Source: Methylocystis sp. (GTDB lineage Bacteria; Pseudomonadota; Alphaproteobacteria; Rhizobiales; Beijerinckiaceae). Taken from it: 64,000 bases of DNA. The stretch spans positions 62,001-126,000 of the forward strand of contig JACOUB010000007.1 in NCBI GenBank assembly GCA_016178015.1. The letters run 5' to 3'. The notes under the pieces are model-generated. The model saw nothing but the letters and a program-made list of their open reading frames with translations, did no database searches and was not told the origin of the DNA. Every line of letters starts with the position of its first letter. The first letter of the stretch is position 1. The position numbers and the translations under genes were made by a program. Shown here piece after piece: positions 32,874 through 41,092 of the stretch.

Positions 32874-33938
32874 TCATGGCCGCCACTCCGCCGCCGGCTC
32901 CAGCCGGCGCTCTTCCTGTTGCGCGGCGTCGATGACGGCAAGCAGCGCGCGCAACGCCTCGGTCACGCCTTCGCCGCTTGCGGACGAGAGCCTGAGCGGC
33001 GGCGCCCGCTCGCCGGCAACCGGCGGCCCGGCCGCGGCCATCGCGCGCTTCAGGCGTTGCGCTTGCTGTTGCAAATGCTCGCCATCCACGGCGTCGATCT
33101 TCGACAGCGCGACAATCTCGCGTTTCGCGCCGAGCCCGCCGCCGTAGGCGTCGAGTTCGCGGCGCACGGTCTTATAATCGCGTCCGGCATGGTCGCCGGT
33201 CGCGTCGATGAGATGCAGCAGCGCGCGGCAGCGTTCGACATGGCCGAGAAAGCGATCGCCGAGGCCGTGTCCCTGGTGCGCGCCGGCGATGAGGCCGGGA
33301 ATGTCGGCGAGCACGAATTCGCGTTGGTCGCGCCGCACGACGCCGAGGCCAGGGTAAAGCGTCGTGAAGGGATAATCGGCGATCTTCGGCTTGGCCGCAC
33401 TGACGGCGGCGAGAAAAGTGGATTTGCCCGCATTGGGCAGGCCGATGAGGCCGGCGTCGGCGATCAGCTTCAGGCGCAGCACGATAGCTAGCTCGACGCC
33501 TGCTTGGCCTGGATTGGCGCGGCGCGGCGCGCGATTGGTCGCGGTCGTGAAATGGGCGTTGCCAAAGCCGCCGTTGCCGCCCTTGGCGATGACCAGGCTT
33601 TCGCCTGCCTTCGTCAGATCGCCGATCAGCGTCGCTTCGTCGGCTTCGAAAATCTGCGTGCCGACCGGGACTTTCAAAACGGCGTCGGCGCCCTTGCCGC
33701 CGGCGCGGTTCTTGCCCATGCCGTGCATGCCGGTCTTGGCCTTGAAATGGCGTTGATAGCGGTAATCGATGAGCGTGTTCAGCCCATCGACGCACAGCGC
33801 CACGACATCGCCGCCGCGCCCGCCGTCGCCGCCGTCCGGTCCGCCGAATTCGATGAACTTCTCGCGTCGGAAGGAGACGCAGCCGGCCCCGCCGGCGCCC
33901 GAGCGAACGTCAATTCTCGCTTGGTCGAGGAATTTCAT
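32874..33938 (-). CDS. obgE: GTPase Obg/CgtA
   Basis: ObgE is an essential GTPase acting in 50S ribosome assembly and stringent control. The 354-residue protein has the glycine-rich Obg fold at the N-terminus ([27 protein letters not shown], then [10 protein letters not shown]), G1 GLPNAGKST (about 165), G3 [16 protein letters not shown] (about 211) and G4 SKID (about 280). It is the last gene of the rplU-rpmA-GNAT-obgE cluster, a conserved arrangement. Confidence 0.96.
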   Translation of the reverse strand: MKFLDQARIDVRSGAGGAGCVSFRREKFIEFGGPDGGDGGRGGDVVALCVDGLNTLIDYRYQRHFKAKTGMHGMGKNRAGGKGADAVLKVPVGTQIFEADEATLIGDLTKAGESLVIAKGGNGGFGNAHFTTATNRAPRRANPGQAGVELAIVLRLKLIADAGLIGLPNAGKSTFLAAVSAAKPKIADYPFTTLYPGLGVVRRDQREFVLADIPGLIAGAHQGHGLGDRFLGHVERCRALLHLIDATGDHAGRDYKTVRRELDAYGGGLGAKREIVALSKIDAVDGEHLQQQAQRLKRAMAAAGPPVAGERAPPLRLSSASGEGVTEALRALLAVIDAAQQEERRLEPAAEWRP

Positions 33939-33959
33939 GCGCTCCTCATGTGGGCTGGC

Positions 33960-34562
33960 TCACGCCGAGGTCACCCGGGGCCGGCGCGCGCCAAAGGGCG
34001 TAGGCGCGGCGGCGCGCCTCAGCTCGAACCGCTCGACCGCAACGTCGCCGCCACGCGCCGGCGCCGAAACAACGCTGCGCCCGAGCGGGAGGAAGCCCAG
34101 CTTCTCATGCACGCGCCAGGACGCCGCATTCGTCGGCAACGCCGCCGAGGCGATCCGCCCGAGCGACGTCACGCCAAAAACCAGATCGGTGAAGGCGGCG
34201 GCGGCTTCGGTCATCAGGCCTTGCCCCCAAAAAGGCTTGCCGAGCCAGAATCCAAACATCGCCTCGCCGCGATCGGGCGCGCCGTGCAGGCCGACCATGC
34301 CGATCGGCTCTTTTGGCTGCCGCTTGAACGTCAGCGCCAGAACGAGGCCGGCGCCGGCGGCGTTTTCGGCGCGCGCCGAGACAATGAACGCATCGGCGTG
34401 GTGAATTTCATAAGGATGAGGAATATGGGTGCTGTTGAGCGCAATGTCGGGATCGCCGGCGAGCCGGGCGATCGCCGCCGCGTCGGCGGCGCGCGGCCAG
34501 CGCAGCCAAAGCCGCTGGGTTTCCAATCGAAAAACATCGTCGCGCGTAACTTCGGGAAACAT
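33960..34562 (-). CDS. GNAT family N-acetyltransferase
   Basis: The 200-residue protein matches RimJ/RimL-type GNAT acetyltransferases: LETQRLWLRWPRAADAAAIARLAGD at the start, IGMVGLHG, FGFWLGKPFWGQGLMTEAA (acetyl-CoA binding) and NAASWRVHEKLGF near the end. I chose ATG 34562. The longer track frame (34898) lies over rpmA. It sits between rpmA and obgE, as in many Hyphomicrobiales, so it may act on a ribosomal protein, but the substrate is unknown. Confidence 0.85.
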   Translation of the reverse strand: MFPEVTRDDVFRLETQRLWLRWPRAADAAAIARLAGDPDIALNSTHIPHPYEIHHADAFIVSARAENAAGAGLVLALTFKRQPKEPIGMVGLHGAPDRGEAMFGFWLGKPFWGQGLMTEAAAAFTDLVFGVTSLGRIASAALPTNAASWRVHEKLGFLPLGRSVVSAPARGGDVAVERFELRRAAAPTPFGARRPRVTSA

Positions 34563-34761
34563 GAGGCGCTCCAGTCGCACGGTTGGAACCGCGCGACGCC
34601 CAAACGACGAAGGACAGCGGACGTCCCGCTCCCCCGACCATATCAGCCTTTTCCGGGCTTCTTGTTTTGGAGCCTTGCGGCTTGCCGAGCGGCGTTCGCA
34701 ATGCGAAGGCCAAAGTCCGCTGGGGTGAAGACGCCGGCGGAGGCCTTCGTCGATCTTCAGC

Positions 34762-35034
34762 CTATTCTGCGGCCGCAGCTGGCGCGGCCGGCGCGACCGA
34801 TACGGTGGAGCGGCCCCTGCTGGACTTGAACGACACCGTCCCGTCGACGAGGGCGAACAGCGTGTGATCCTTGCCTGTCCCGACATTGCGGCCGGCATGC
34901 CATTTGGTTCCGCGCTGCCGCGCGATAATATTGCCGCCGACGACGAACTCGCCGCCGAATTTCTTCACGCCGAGACGCCGGCCGTCCGAGTCGCGGCCGT
35001 TGCGTGACGAACCGCCTGCCTTCTTATGAGCCAT
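34762..35034 (-). CDS. rpmA: 50S ribosomal protein L27
   Basis: The 90-residue protein starts [29 protein letters not shown] and contains [28 protein letters not shown], the canonical L27 sequence. L27 lies near the peptidyl transferase centre. The N-terminus has no cleavable extension. It follows rplU by about 150 bases on the same strand. Confidence 0.98.
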   Translation of the reverse strand: MAHKKAGGSSRNGRDSDGRRLGVKKFGGEFVVGGNIIARQRGTKWHAGRNVGTGKDHTLFALVDGTVSFKSSRGRSTVSVAPAAPAAAAE

Positions 35035-35182
35035 GTTCCTTGCTCCGAATGCGTTTTTTGGAAACGCTCGGCGCTTCCTTAAAATCTGCTTAGCGCTCGC
35101 ACAGCGCGCCTACAGAGACCATACCGCAAACCCGCGCGCTTTTCCAAAGCTTGCGACCGCGCCGCTCCTCAAGCTTAAGGCG

Positions 35183-35494
35183 CTAAGCTTCGATCGAGGT
35201 GATCCGAATCACCGTCAAATCCTGGCGGTGGCCGCGTTTGCGCTTGGAGTTCTGGCGGCGACGCTTCTTGAACGAGAGTGTTTTGGCGCTGCGCTGCTGC
35301 GCGGCGATTTCGCCGGTGACGCTCGCGCCAGCGATGAGCGGCGCGCCCACCTTCGGCGCGTCATCGCCAGAGAGCAACAGCACCTCGTCGAAAGTGACCT
35401 TGTCGCCCGGCGCGCCTTGCAGCGCCATGACGTTGATCGTATCTCCGGCGGCGACGCTATATTGCTTCCCGCCGGTCCTGATGACGGCGAACAT
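35183..35494 (-). CDS. rplU: 50S ribosomal protein L21
   Basis: The 103-residue protein begins MFAVIRTGGKQYSVAAGDTI and ends RRRQNSKRKRGHRQDLTVIRITSIEA, the L21 signature with the basic KRKRGHRQ rRNA-binding stretch. It heads the rplU-rpmA-GNAT-obgE cluster. Confidence 0.98.
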   Translation of the reverse strand: MFAVIRTGGKQYSVAAGDTINVMALQGAPGDKVTFDEVLLLSGDDAPKVGAPLIAGASVTGEIAAQQRSAKTLSFKKRRRQNSKRKRGHRQDLTVIRITSIEA

Positions 35495-35708
35495 TTGCGT
35501 TTTCCTATGTTCGGCCCAAACTCTGGCGGGGTCCCGCCGCCCGGCTTCGTTACAGTTGGCCGGTTGTCCGCTTCATTTCCCGTCCCGCGCCGGGAAGGCG
35601 GCTGGACAAAAGAAAAGGCGGCCAAACCGCCGCCGCGAAGCGGTTAAGCCCTATATCGGCGAGGCTCTGCTTGTCAATGGCGGAAATTAGATGACCAGGG
35701 CGATGGCG

Positions 35709-36056
35709 TCACCTGTAAATAGGACCACAATTTGTTGCGAGCAGTGCGTCAAGCGCCCGCAACTCGCCTTTGAGGCGCGCGATTTCGAAGTCATTGCGCC
35801 AGTGGAACAGCGTTCCCATCAGCATCGGCGCGCCAAGGACGCCCACCTTATCTTCCAGCCGCGTGTGATCTTGCTCAAGACCCGCAAAAATAAGAGCTTC
35901 CGATCGCTTGGCGCGCGCCGAGACAAGTTGGGCGCAGGTCGCGCCCGCGAAAACGGCGGGGTCGACGATGTCTGGCTCAATGTCGCGCGTCCGCGTGGCG
36001 CAAGCGGCGAGAACGAGGATGAGCGCCAGGCAAGCGCCGCATATGAAACGAGACAT
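35709..36056 (-). CDS. Small putative lipoprotein
   Basis: The 115-residue protein has a lipoprotein signal (CGACLALILVLAACATRTRD) with a lipobox LAAC. The mature part is helical, with acidic and basic clusters (FEIARLKGELRALDALLATNC). No family is recognised. It is monocistronic. Confidence 0.65.
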   Translation of the reverse strand: MSRFICGACLALILVLAACATRTRDIEPDIVDPAVFAGATCAQLVSARAKRSEALIFAGLEQDHTRLEDKVGVLGAPMLMGTLFHWRNDFEIARLKGELRALDALLATNCGPIYR

Positions 36057-36419
36057 CGAAACATTCCGGCGACGTCATCAGTCGGCGAACCGACCTCATG
36101 CGTCGGCGCGTCCAACGCGTCTTTGAACGCTGAGGCTTGCGCGAAGCCGTCGCAGCCGCATTCGCAAGGGTTGAGGAAGGGTTGAGGCGAGCTCGCGGCC
36201 CGCGATCATTGGTATAGATCAGGACTTGAATCGCCGTTCATCTCATGGCGGCGAATGCGGCGAAGGGATTGATCCTGGACCGGTCCCGCCTCGCCGATAA
36301 CGCCGCCAGCGGATGAACGGCTGGTCGCGATCCCGGCCACGCCGCAAGAAGAATCGCATTGGCGTCGTGGCCGATCGAACGGATTTTGCGAGCTTTCGAG
36401 CTCGAGCCCGTTACCATCC
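36057..36419. other. Gap without a recognisable gene
   Basis: This 363-base gap between two leftward secreted-protein genes holds only short frames. No repeat family or strong hairpin was noticed. Confidence 0.5.
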
Positions 36420-36725
36420 TCAGTCGCAAGGGTTACGGTAACCCCCTCCGTAACCGTAATGTGGGTACCACCCGCCGTAACCGTATTGAGAACCATAGCC
36501 GTAGCGATAATGGGGATAGTAGCCATAATGCCGGTAATGCCGGTAATGCCGGTAATGCCGATGGCGATAGCGCCGGTACTGGACCTGTTCGGCCGGCGAG
36601 GATAGGCCGACGATGGATTTGTCCGTGACGCTCATCACGCCGGCTTGAGACTCTCTCGGCATGACGGTGACGGCCATGGCCGCGCACATTGCGAGCGCGA
36701 TGCTGGATTTGGATAGATTGCTCAT
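36420..36725 (-). CDS. Small secreted His/Tyr/Arg/Gly-rich protein
   Basis: The 101-residue protein has a signal peptide (SSIALAMCAAMAVTVMPRESQAG). A 30-residue spacer leads to a low-complexity C-terminus of RHYRHYRHYRHY followed by GYG and YPHYGYGGGYR units. No domain is recognised. Similar Tyr/His/Gly-rich secreted proteins are common in Hyphomicrobiales; function unknown. The RHY run is encoded by about four tandem 9-bp repeats (36526-36561). Confidence 0.65.
   Translation of the reverse strand: MSNLSKSSIALAMCAAMAVTVMPRESQAGVMSVTDKSIVGLSSPAEQVQYRRYRHRHYRHYRHYRHYGYYPHYRYGYGSQYGYGGWYPHYGYGGGYRNPCD
36526..36561. repeat. Tandem 9-bp repeat in the RHY run
   Basis: TAATGCCGG is repeated nearly four times in a row, in frame with the overlapping gene on the minus strand. 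Slippage at this site would change the number of HYR units without breaking the frame. Confidence 0.85.
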
Positions 36726-37037
36726 TTCTGTCTCCTTCGGCTCACGAGAAGCAGCGTCTGCGCGCTGAAACTCGTTCCATGCTTCGACTCAGGGCTAAAA
36801 ATGTAGGCGTTTGCGCCGGTTCGGCCAGCGCGGCCGAGCAGAAATTTTCGGTCGCCTATGTGAAAACCTCGGAGGAGGCGATTGCCAATTGAATTGCTCC
36901 CGAGTTCGGTCTGTTTGCCAACGCCAGCGGTTAACGGGGCGGAGCAAGGGTCGGCCATTTGGCGCTGTTGTCGGGTGAGTTGTGTTGGTTTTCATCGAGT
37001 CGCCACCAGCTTGACAGCAAGCATCAATATGCTATTA

Positions 37038-37054
37038 TTCAACCTTAGGTTGAA
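37038..37054. promoter_or_regulatory. Palindromic operator candidate
   Basis: TTCAACCT and AGGTTGAA form perfect 8-bp arms around one central T. The site lies in an A/T-rich stretch 35 bases before the start of the gene at 37090, where a promoter would be expected, so it probably binds a dimeric regulator or overlaps the promoter. The regulator is unknown. Confidence 0.5.
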
Positions 37055-37089
37055 ATTATTCATTTTGTCCGCCACACGAGGGGGTCGCC

Positions 37090-37467
37090 ATGAGACGTCC
37101 TGAACAGCTGTCCTCGCCTGGCGAAACGGCGGCGCCAGACTGTTCGGGATTGGTCGGAATTCCCACGATCGAGGAATGCCAACGTTTCGATGCGCCGCTG
37201 CGCGACGATCTCGAGCTTCTCGATTACGAAATTCGCCGCCGCTTCAACCGGATTTTGGCCGGAGTCGATCAATCCGGCCAAGACAGCGTGTTGTTTCTCA
37301 AGGCGTCGACGACTGTGCTTCTTTCCATTGCGGCCGGCGTGATGGAAAGCACGGCCGAACGCACGCGCCAACCATTCGATGTGGCGTCTTTTAAGGCGGT
37401 TGCCGAGAATGCGGCGAAATGGGCGAAAAATCGCAAAGTTAAATATTTTGTCGCTGGCGAAGGCTGA
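37090..37467 (+). CDS. Hypothetical protein
   Basis: The 125-residue soluble protein starts after GGGGGTCGCC. The middle has a moderately hydrophobic helix (FLKASTTVLLSIAAGVMES). It is convergent with the chemotaxis operon and preceded by an A/T-rich promoter region with a palindrome. I do not recognise a family. Confidence 0.6.
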   Translation: MRRPEQLSSPGETAAPDCSGLVGIPTIEECQRFDAPLRDDLELLDYEIRRRFNRILAGVDQSGQDSVLFLKASTTVLLSIAAGVMESTAERTRQPFDVASFKAVAENAAKWAKNRKVKYFVAGEG

Positions 37468-37581
37468 CGGTCCAATAAGACGCGGCGCCGCGCAACACTC
37501 CGGCTTGTGTGCATGCCGTAGGCCATCACGGGAAAGGTGATCCCCTTGCCCTTATGAGCCTCCGTCGAGCCAGATCGCCGG

Positions 37582-37953
37582 TCAAAAAAATTCCAAGTCC
37601 CCAGGAATGTGTTGGTTGATTGTCGATGGCGAAGAAGGTTGATTGGCGAGCCGAACCGCCAGCGCCGTGAGTTTGACTTTTCGCGAGGCGACATGTCCTT
37701 CCACCTCCCACTGCGACGGCATCAGATCGGCAAGCGCGAAGATGAAATCGGAAAGGCCGGAAAGTCTCTGTTCAAATACATCGAGGGCCTGCGCCGATTG
37801 CATGAGGGCATGCTTTTCGACGATGCTTTCCCATTTGATGTTGTCGACGAGACAATGCAGACCATCGGTTGACGCCGCGAGATCGCGCAATTCATGTGCG
37901 ACACGCGACAATATTTCGATCATCGGCTGTGGTGGCTGGTTGGTCGACTGCAT
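37582..37953 (-). CDS. cheT: CheT-like chemotaxis protein
   Basis: This small helical protein is the last gene of the chemotaxis operon, directly after cheD, the position of cheT in Sinorhizobium. With the start at ATG 37953 (123 residues) a central helix contains ALDVFEQRL, which has the D-x-x-x-Q spacing of CheZ-type phosphatases (D58, Q62). Sinorhizobium CheT carries such a motif and dephosphorylates CheY1. No overall homology can be shown by eye. A longer start at 38076 (164 residues) is possible. Confidence 0.55.
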   Translation of the reverse strand: MQSTNQPPQPMIEILSRVAHELRDLAASTDGLHCLVDNIKWESIVEKHALMQSAQALDVFEQRLSGLSDFIFALADLMPSQWEVEGHVASRKVKLTALAVRLANQPSSPSTINQHIPGDLEFF

Positions 37954-38097
37954 ATCCGGCGCCGCCTTGTTACGTGAACCTAATGAATTTCCACTGTTAC
38001 GGAAATCGATCGATTGCCTTTCGATACTTGTCGCCCCTTCGCGCCTGAGTGCGGTCGGTCTGTCCCCCGCTTGCATCGAAAACGCGCCGGTTTGATT

Positions 38098-38643
38098 TCA
38101 GAACAATTCCACGGTTCCGGCGGCCGGCAGTTTGGGAACGGACGCCGGTTGCGGCAGCGTCACGGTCATTTGTCCCGAGAGCAAACTTTGACGCGCTCGT
38201 CCTGAAACAGGACAATATTCCACGCGTCGCCCATGGGTGCCGCCGAGATGCTCGGCGACGATGCGAATGCCCTCGTTGTTCAGGAAATGTTTGGCGAAGG
38301 CTGCATTTTTGGCGCCGATGTCGGAAAGACCTTCCATCATTTTCGCGCCGCCGAACAATTTTCCCTCGAGGCGCTCGCGTCGGGCGCCAGATTTCAGCAA
38401 TCCGTTTACGAGAAGCTCCATGAGATGCACGCCATATCTCTCAGCTTCGCCATTGTGTGAGGCGCCGTGATCACCCGGCAGAAGAAAGTGATTCATGCCT
38501 CCGACGCCGGCTTCCGAGTCTCTCAGACACGCAGCCACACATGACCCCAAGACCGTTGCGAGAACGGCATCCGGGTCGTCGCTGACCTTGTATTGCCCCT
38601 GGATGACGTGAATTCGCCTGGGACGGTCCGACTTGGGGGTCAT
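38098..38643 (-). CDS. cheD: Chemoreceptor glutamine deamidase CheD
   Basis: CheD deamidates glutamines in chemoreceptors and so tunes adaptation. The 181-residue protein has the active-site Cys in [13 protein letters not shown] (about res. 34), the His in GGMNHFLLP (about 51), and KLFGGAKM (about 94). It is followed by a C-terminal extension with [11 protein letters not shown]. It overlaps cheY2 by four bases. Confidence 0.92.
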   Translation of the reverse strand: MTPKSDRPRRIHVIQGQYKVSDDPDAVLATVLGSCVAACLRDSEAGVGGMNHFLLPGDHGASHNGEAERYGVHLMELLVNGLLKSGARRERLEGKLFGGAKMMEGLSDIGAKNAAFAKHFLNNEGIRIVAEHLGGTHGRRVEYCPVSGRARQSLLSGQMTVTLPQPASVPKLPAAGTVELF

Positions 38644-39029
38644 GACAATCTTCCGATGATAGCTTCGAGAGCCTTCTTGAGCGCCGCAACGGTGAAGGGC
38701 TTCGTCAAATAGTTGTTGACGCCGAGTTTGATGGCGTTTTCCAAGAGCGCTCGATCATCACGACCGGTCAGCATGATGAAAGGAACTCTCTTCGTCGGCG
38801 CATAGCCGCGAATGGCCCTGAGCAAGCCAAGGCCATCGAGCTTCGGCATGTTGAAATCCGAGATGACCAGATGAGCGGGGGTCTTCATCATGAACTGCAC
38901 GGCCTGTTCGCCGTCGCTCGCAAAGAAGATGTTGCGAACTCCCAACGCCTCGAGACCATCACGAAGGAGCATGCGGCTCGTACTCGTGTCATCGACGATG
39001 AGCACTCTCATTTGCGCCACAACAGACAT
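38640..39029 (-). CDS. cheY2: Chemotaxis response regulator CheY (CheY2)
   Basis: The 129-residue receiver domain shows DD ([11 protein letters not shown]), the phospho-acceptor Asp in [13 protein letters not shown] (about 59), the Thr in FIMLTGRD and the Lys in NYLTKPFT. In this operon layout the distal CheY is the one that binds the flagellar motor, by analogy with Sinorhizobium CheY2 and Caulobacter CheYII. It overlaps cheD by four bases and follows cheB. Confidence 0.9.
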   Translation of the reverse strand: MSVVAQMRVLIVDDTSTSRMLLRDGLEALGVRNIFFASDGEQAVQFMMKTPAHLVISDFNMPKLDGLGLLRAIRGYAPTKRVPFIMLTGRDDRALLENAIKLGVNNYLTKPFTVAALKKALEAIIGRLS

Positions 39030-39040
39030 TTCGCACTCCT

Positions 39041-40066
39041 TCAGTTGTTCGTCGAATTCAGGATCTGCGCGCCGATCCGATGCAACGGAAATTGCTTGGC
39101 TACGCCGCCAAGCTCGAACGCCGCCCTCGGCATGCCATAGACCAGCGACGAAGCCTGGTCCTGCCCGATCGTTTCGGCGCCGGAATTGCGCATGGCGAGC
39201 AATCCTTCGGCCCCATCCCTGCCCATGCCGGTGAGAATGACGCCGAGCGATCTTCGTCCGGCGACTTGCGCGACTGATCTGAACAGAACGTCGATCGACG
39301 GCCTATGGCCATTGACCGGCGGAGCCTCGAGGAGAACGCATCGAAGCCCGCCGCCTTTCGAAATTTTGAGATGCGCGCGTCCCCCAGGCGCTACATAGAC
39401 ATGTCCAGGCGCAAGCGGCGCTCCATCGACGGCCTCGCTCACGCAGGGTTTGCACACTCGGTTGAGCCGCGCGGCGAAACTGGCGGTAAACAGCGGCGGC
39501 ATGTGCTGCGTAATAACTGTCGGCGGACAGTTCTCAGGAAAATTGGCAAGAATTGTCAGAAGGGCTTCAACGCCGCCCGTCGAGGAGCCGATTGCGACTA
39601 TTCTGCCGTCCGACTTAAAGCTGGCCGCTTCAGTCTTGGACGTCTCACCCAATCTGCGTTCTGCGATGTGAGCTATCGGCGCAGCTGCGGCGGCCTTGAT
39701 CTTGACGGCGAGATCCTGAAACGAATTCGGATCCTTCGAGGACGGCTTTGCGACACAGTCGAACGCGCCGATTTCGAGAGCCTTGATGGTCGCAGAAGCG
39801 GCGCTTTCTGTGAGACTCGAGACCATGATGACTCTGGTCGGACGCAGCCGCATGATTTTCTCGAGAAACTCGAGACCATTCATGTTCGGCATTTCGATGT
39901 CGAGCGTGACGACGTCCGGGTCGAGAGACTTGATCGCTTGACGCGCCTCAAACGGGTCGGCGGCCTCGCCGACTACGCTGATGGCGGGATCACGCTGCAA
40001 GGTTACGGAAATCAAGCCTCGCATGGTGGCCGAATCATCGACGACAAGAACGCGAACCTGGTTCAT
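39041..40066 (-). CDS. cheB: Chemoreceptor methylesterase/deamidase CheB
   Basis: CheB removes methyl groups from receptors during adaptation. The 341-residue protein has an N-terminal receiver ([12 protein letters not shown], Asp in [12 protein letters not shown]) and a C-terminal esterase domain with the catalytic Ser in [10 protein letters not shown] (about 176), His in [10 protein letters not shown] (about 200) and Asp in [12 protein letters not shown] (about 294). Its start overlaps the cheR stop. Confidence 0.95.
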   Translation of the reverse strand: MNQVRVLVVDDSATMRGLISVTLQRDPAISVVGEAADPFEARQAIKSLDPDVVTLDIEMPNMNGLEFLEKIMRLRPTRVIMVSSLTESAASATIKALEIGAFDCVAKPSSKDPNSFQDLAVKIKAAAAAPIAHIAERRLGETSKTEAASFKSDGRIVAIGSSTGGVEALLTILANFPENCPPTVITQHMPPLFTASFAARLNRVCKPCVSEAVDGAPLAPGHVYVAPGGRAHLKISKGGGLRCVLLEAPPVNGHRPSIDVLFRSVAQVAGRRSLGVILTGMGRDGAEGLLAMRNSGAETIGQDQASSLVYGMPRAAFELGGVAKQFPLHRIGAQILNSTNN

Positions 40067-40956
40067 CCACGGCCCCCCGCTCGTAAGCGATATGTCGTGA
40101 TGCCCTCGCTCTCGAACAAGGCGGTCGCGGGGCCAGTGACCCTTTCAGAGTGTCCGATGTACAGGCGCCCGTCTGGATTGAGCACAGGCGCGAAGCGGCT
40201 CCAGACCATATTCTGAGTTTTCTCCTCAAAATAAATCACGACGTTTCTGCAAAAAATAGCGTCAAAACGCCCGGTCATCGGCCAACTGCCGATGAGACTC
40301 AGTTCGCGGAAGGCGACCAAGGAAGCCAATTCTTCACAAACGCCCCAGGCCTTTTCGCCCCCCGCGGCCACACGGACAAACCAACGGGTCTTCAGACCTT
40401 GCGGAACGGCGCCCATTACCTCGTCGCCGTACACGCCCTCGCGGCCTGCGGCTACCATATTCGGGTCGATATCAGTAGCGAGCACTTTCACGTCAAGACG
40501 CGCCGCCTCGGGGATAACCGAGAGAATGGACATTGCGATGGAATAAGGCTCCTGGCCATTCGAGCAGGCGGCGGACCATATCCGCAACCGACCGCCTTTA
40601 CGCACCATGTTCGCGCACCCGGGAAGAACGACTTTTTCCAAATGCTGGAAATGATGCGGCTCGCGGAAAAATCGAGTGACATTGGTGGTAAGCGCCGCAA
40701 GCATCATCTGACGCTCATCAACGCCACTCTCGTCGACGACGAGCGCGCAATAGTCCCGGAAATTTTCCAGGCCCAAAGCGCGCAGCCTCTTCGCCAGTCG
40801 CGAATAGACGAGCGTCGCCTTCGTCTCAGGTAGGTGGATGCCCGCGTCCTCGTGCAACATCGCCGCGATATGTTGGAAGTCTTCTTTTGTCAGGAGAAAC
40901 TCTCCGGGCACGATGGCTCGTGTGACCGACGCTCCCTGCGAACGAGCTTGAATCAT
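40063..40956 (-). CDS. cheR: Chemoreceptor methyltransferase CheR
   Basis: CheR methylates receptor glutamates with SAM. With the start at ATG 40956 (GGAG upstream) the protein has 297 residues. It has an N-terminal helical domain, [14 protein letters not shown] (about 92), the SAM motif [18 protein letters not shown] (about 125), ATDIDPNMV (about 160) and [13 protein letters not shown] (about 235). The track start at 41160 would overlap cheA and is rejected. It lies 136 bases after cheA. Confidence 0.95.
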   Translation of the reverse strand: MIQARSQGASVTRAIVPGEFLLTKEDFQHIAAMLHEDAGIHLPETKATLVYSRLAKRLRALGLENFRDYCALVVDESGVDERQMMLAALTTNVTRFFREPHHFQHLEKVVLPGCANMVRKGGRLRIWSAACSNGQEPYSIAMSILSVIPEAARLDVKVLATDIDPNMVAAGREGVYGDEVMGAVPQGLKTRWFVRVAAGGEKAWGVCEELASLVAFRELSLIGSWPMTGRFDAIFCRNVVIYFEEKTQNMVWSRFAPVLNPDGRLYIGHSERVTGPATALFESEGITTYRLRAGGRG

Positions 40957-41092
40957 GCGCCGTCTCCGCAACAAACGACAACCATGGAGGCTGCGAGCGC
41001 GCGGACGCGGACGCCGGCGCACAATCGCTGCGCCGCAGCGCGGGAGGTCGAGCGCACAGCGGTAAGGAAAGCGATGAGCGGCCTCATTTGTC

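Noticed and set aside
33504-34829. 441-residue plus-strand ORF
   Set aside because: It is antisense to obgE and the GNAT gene, both confirmed by motifs.
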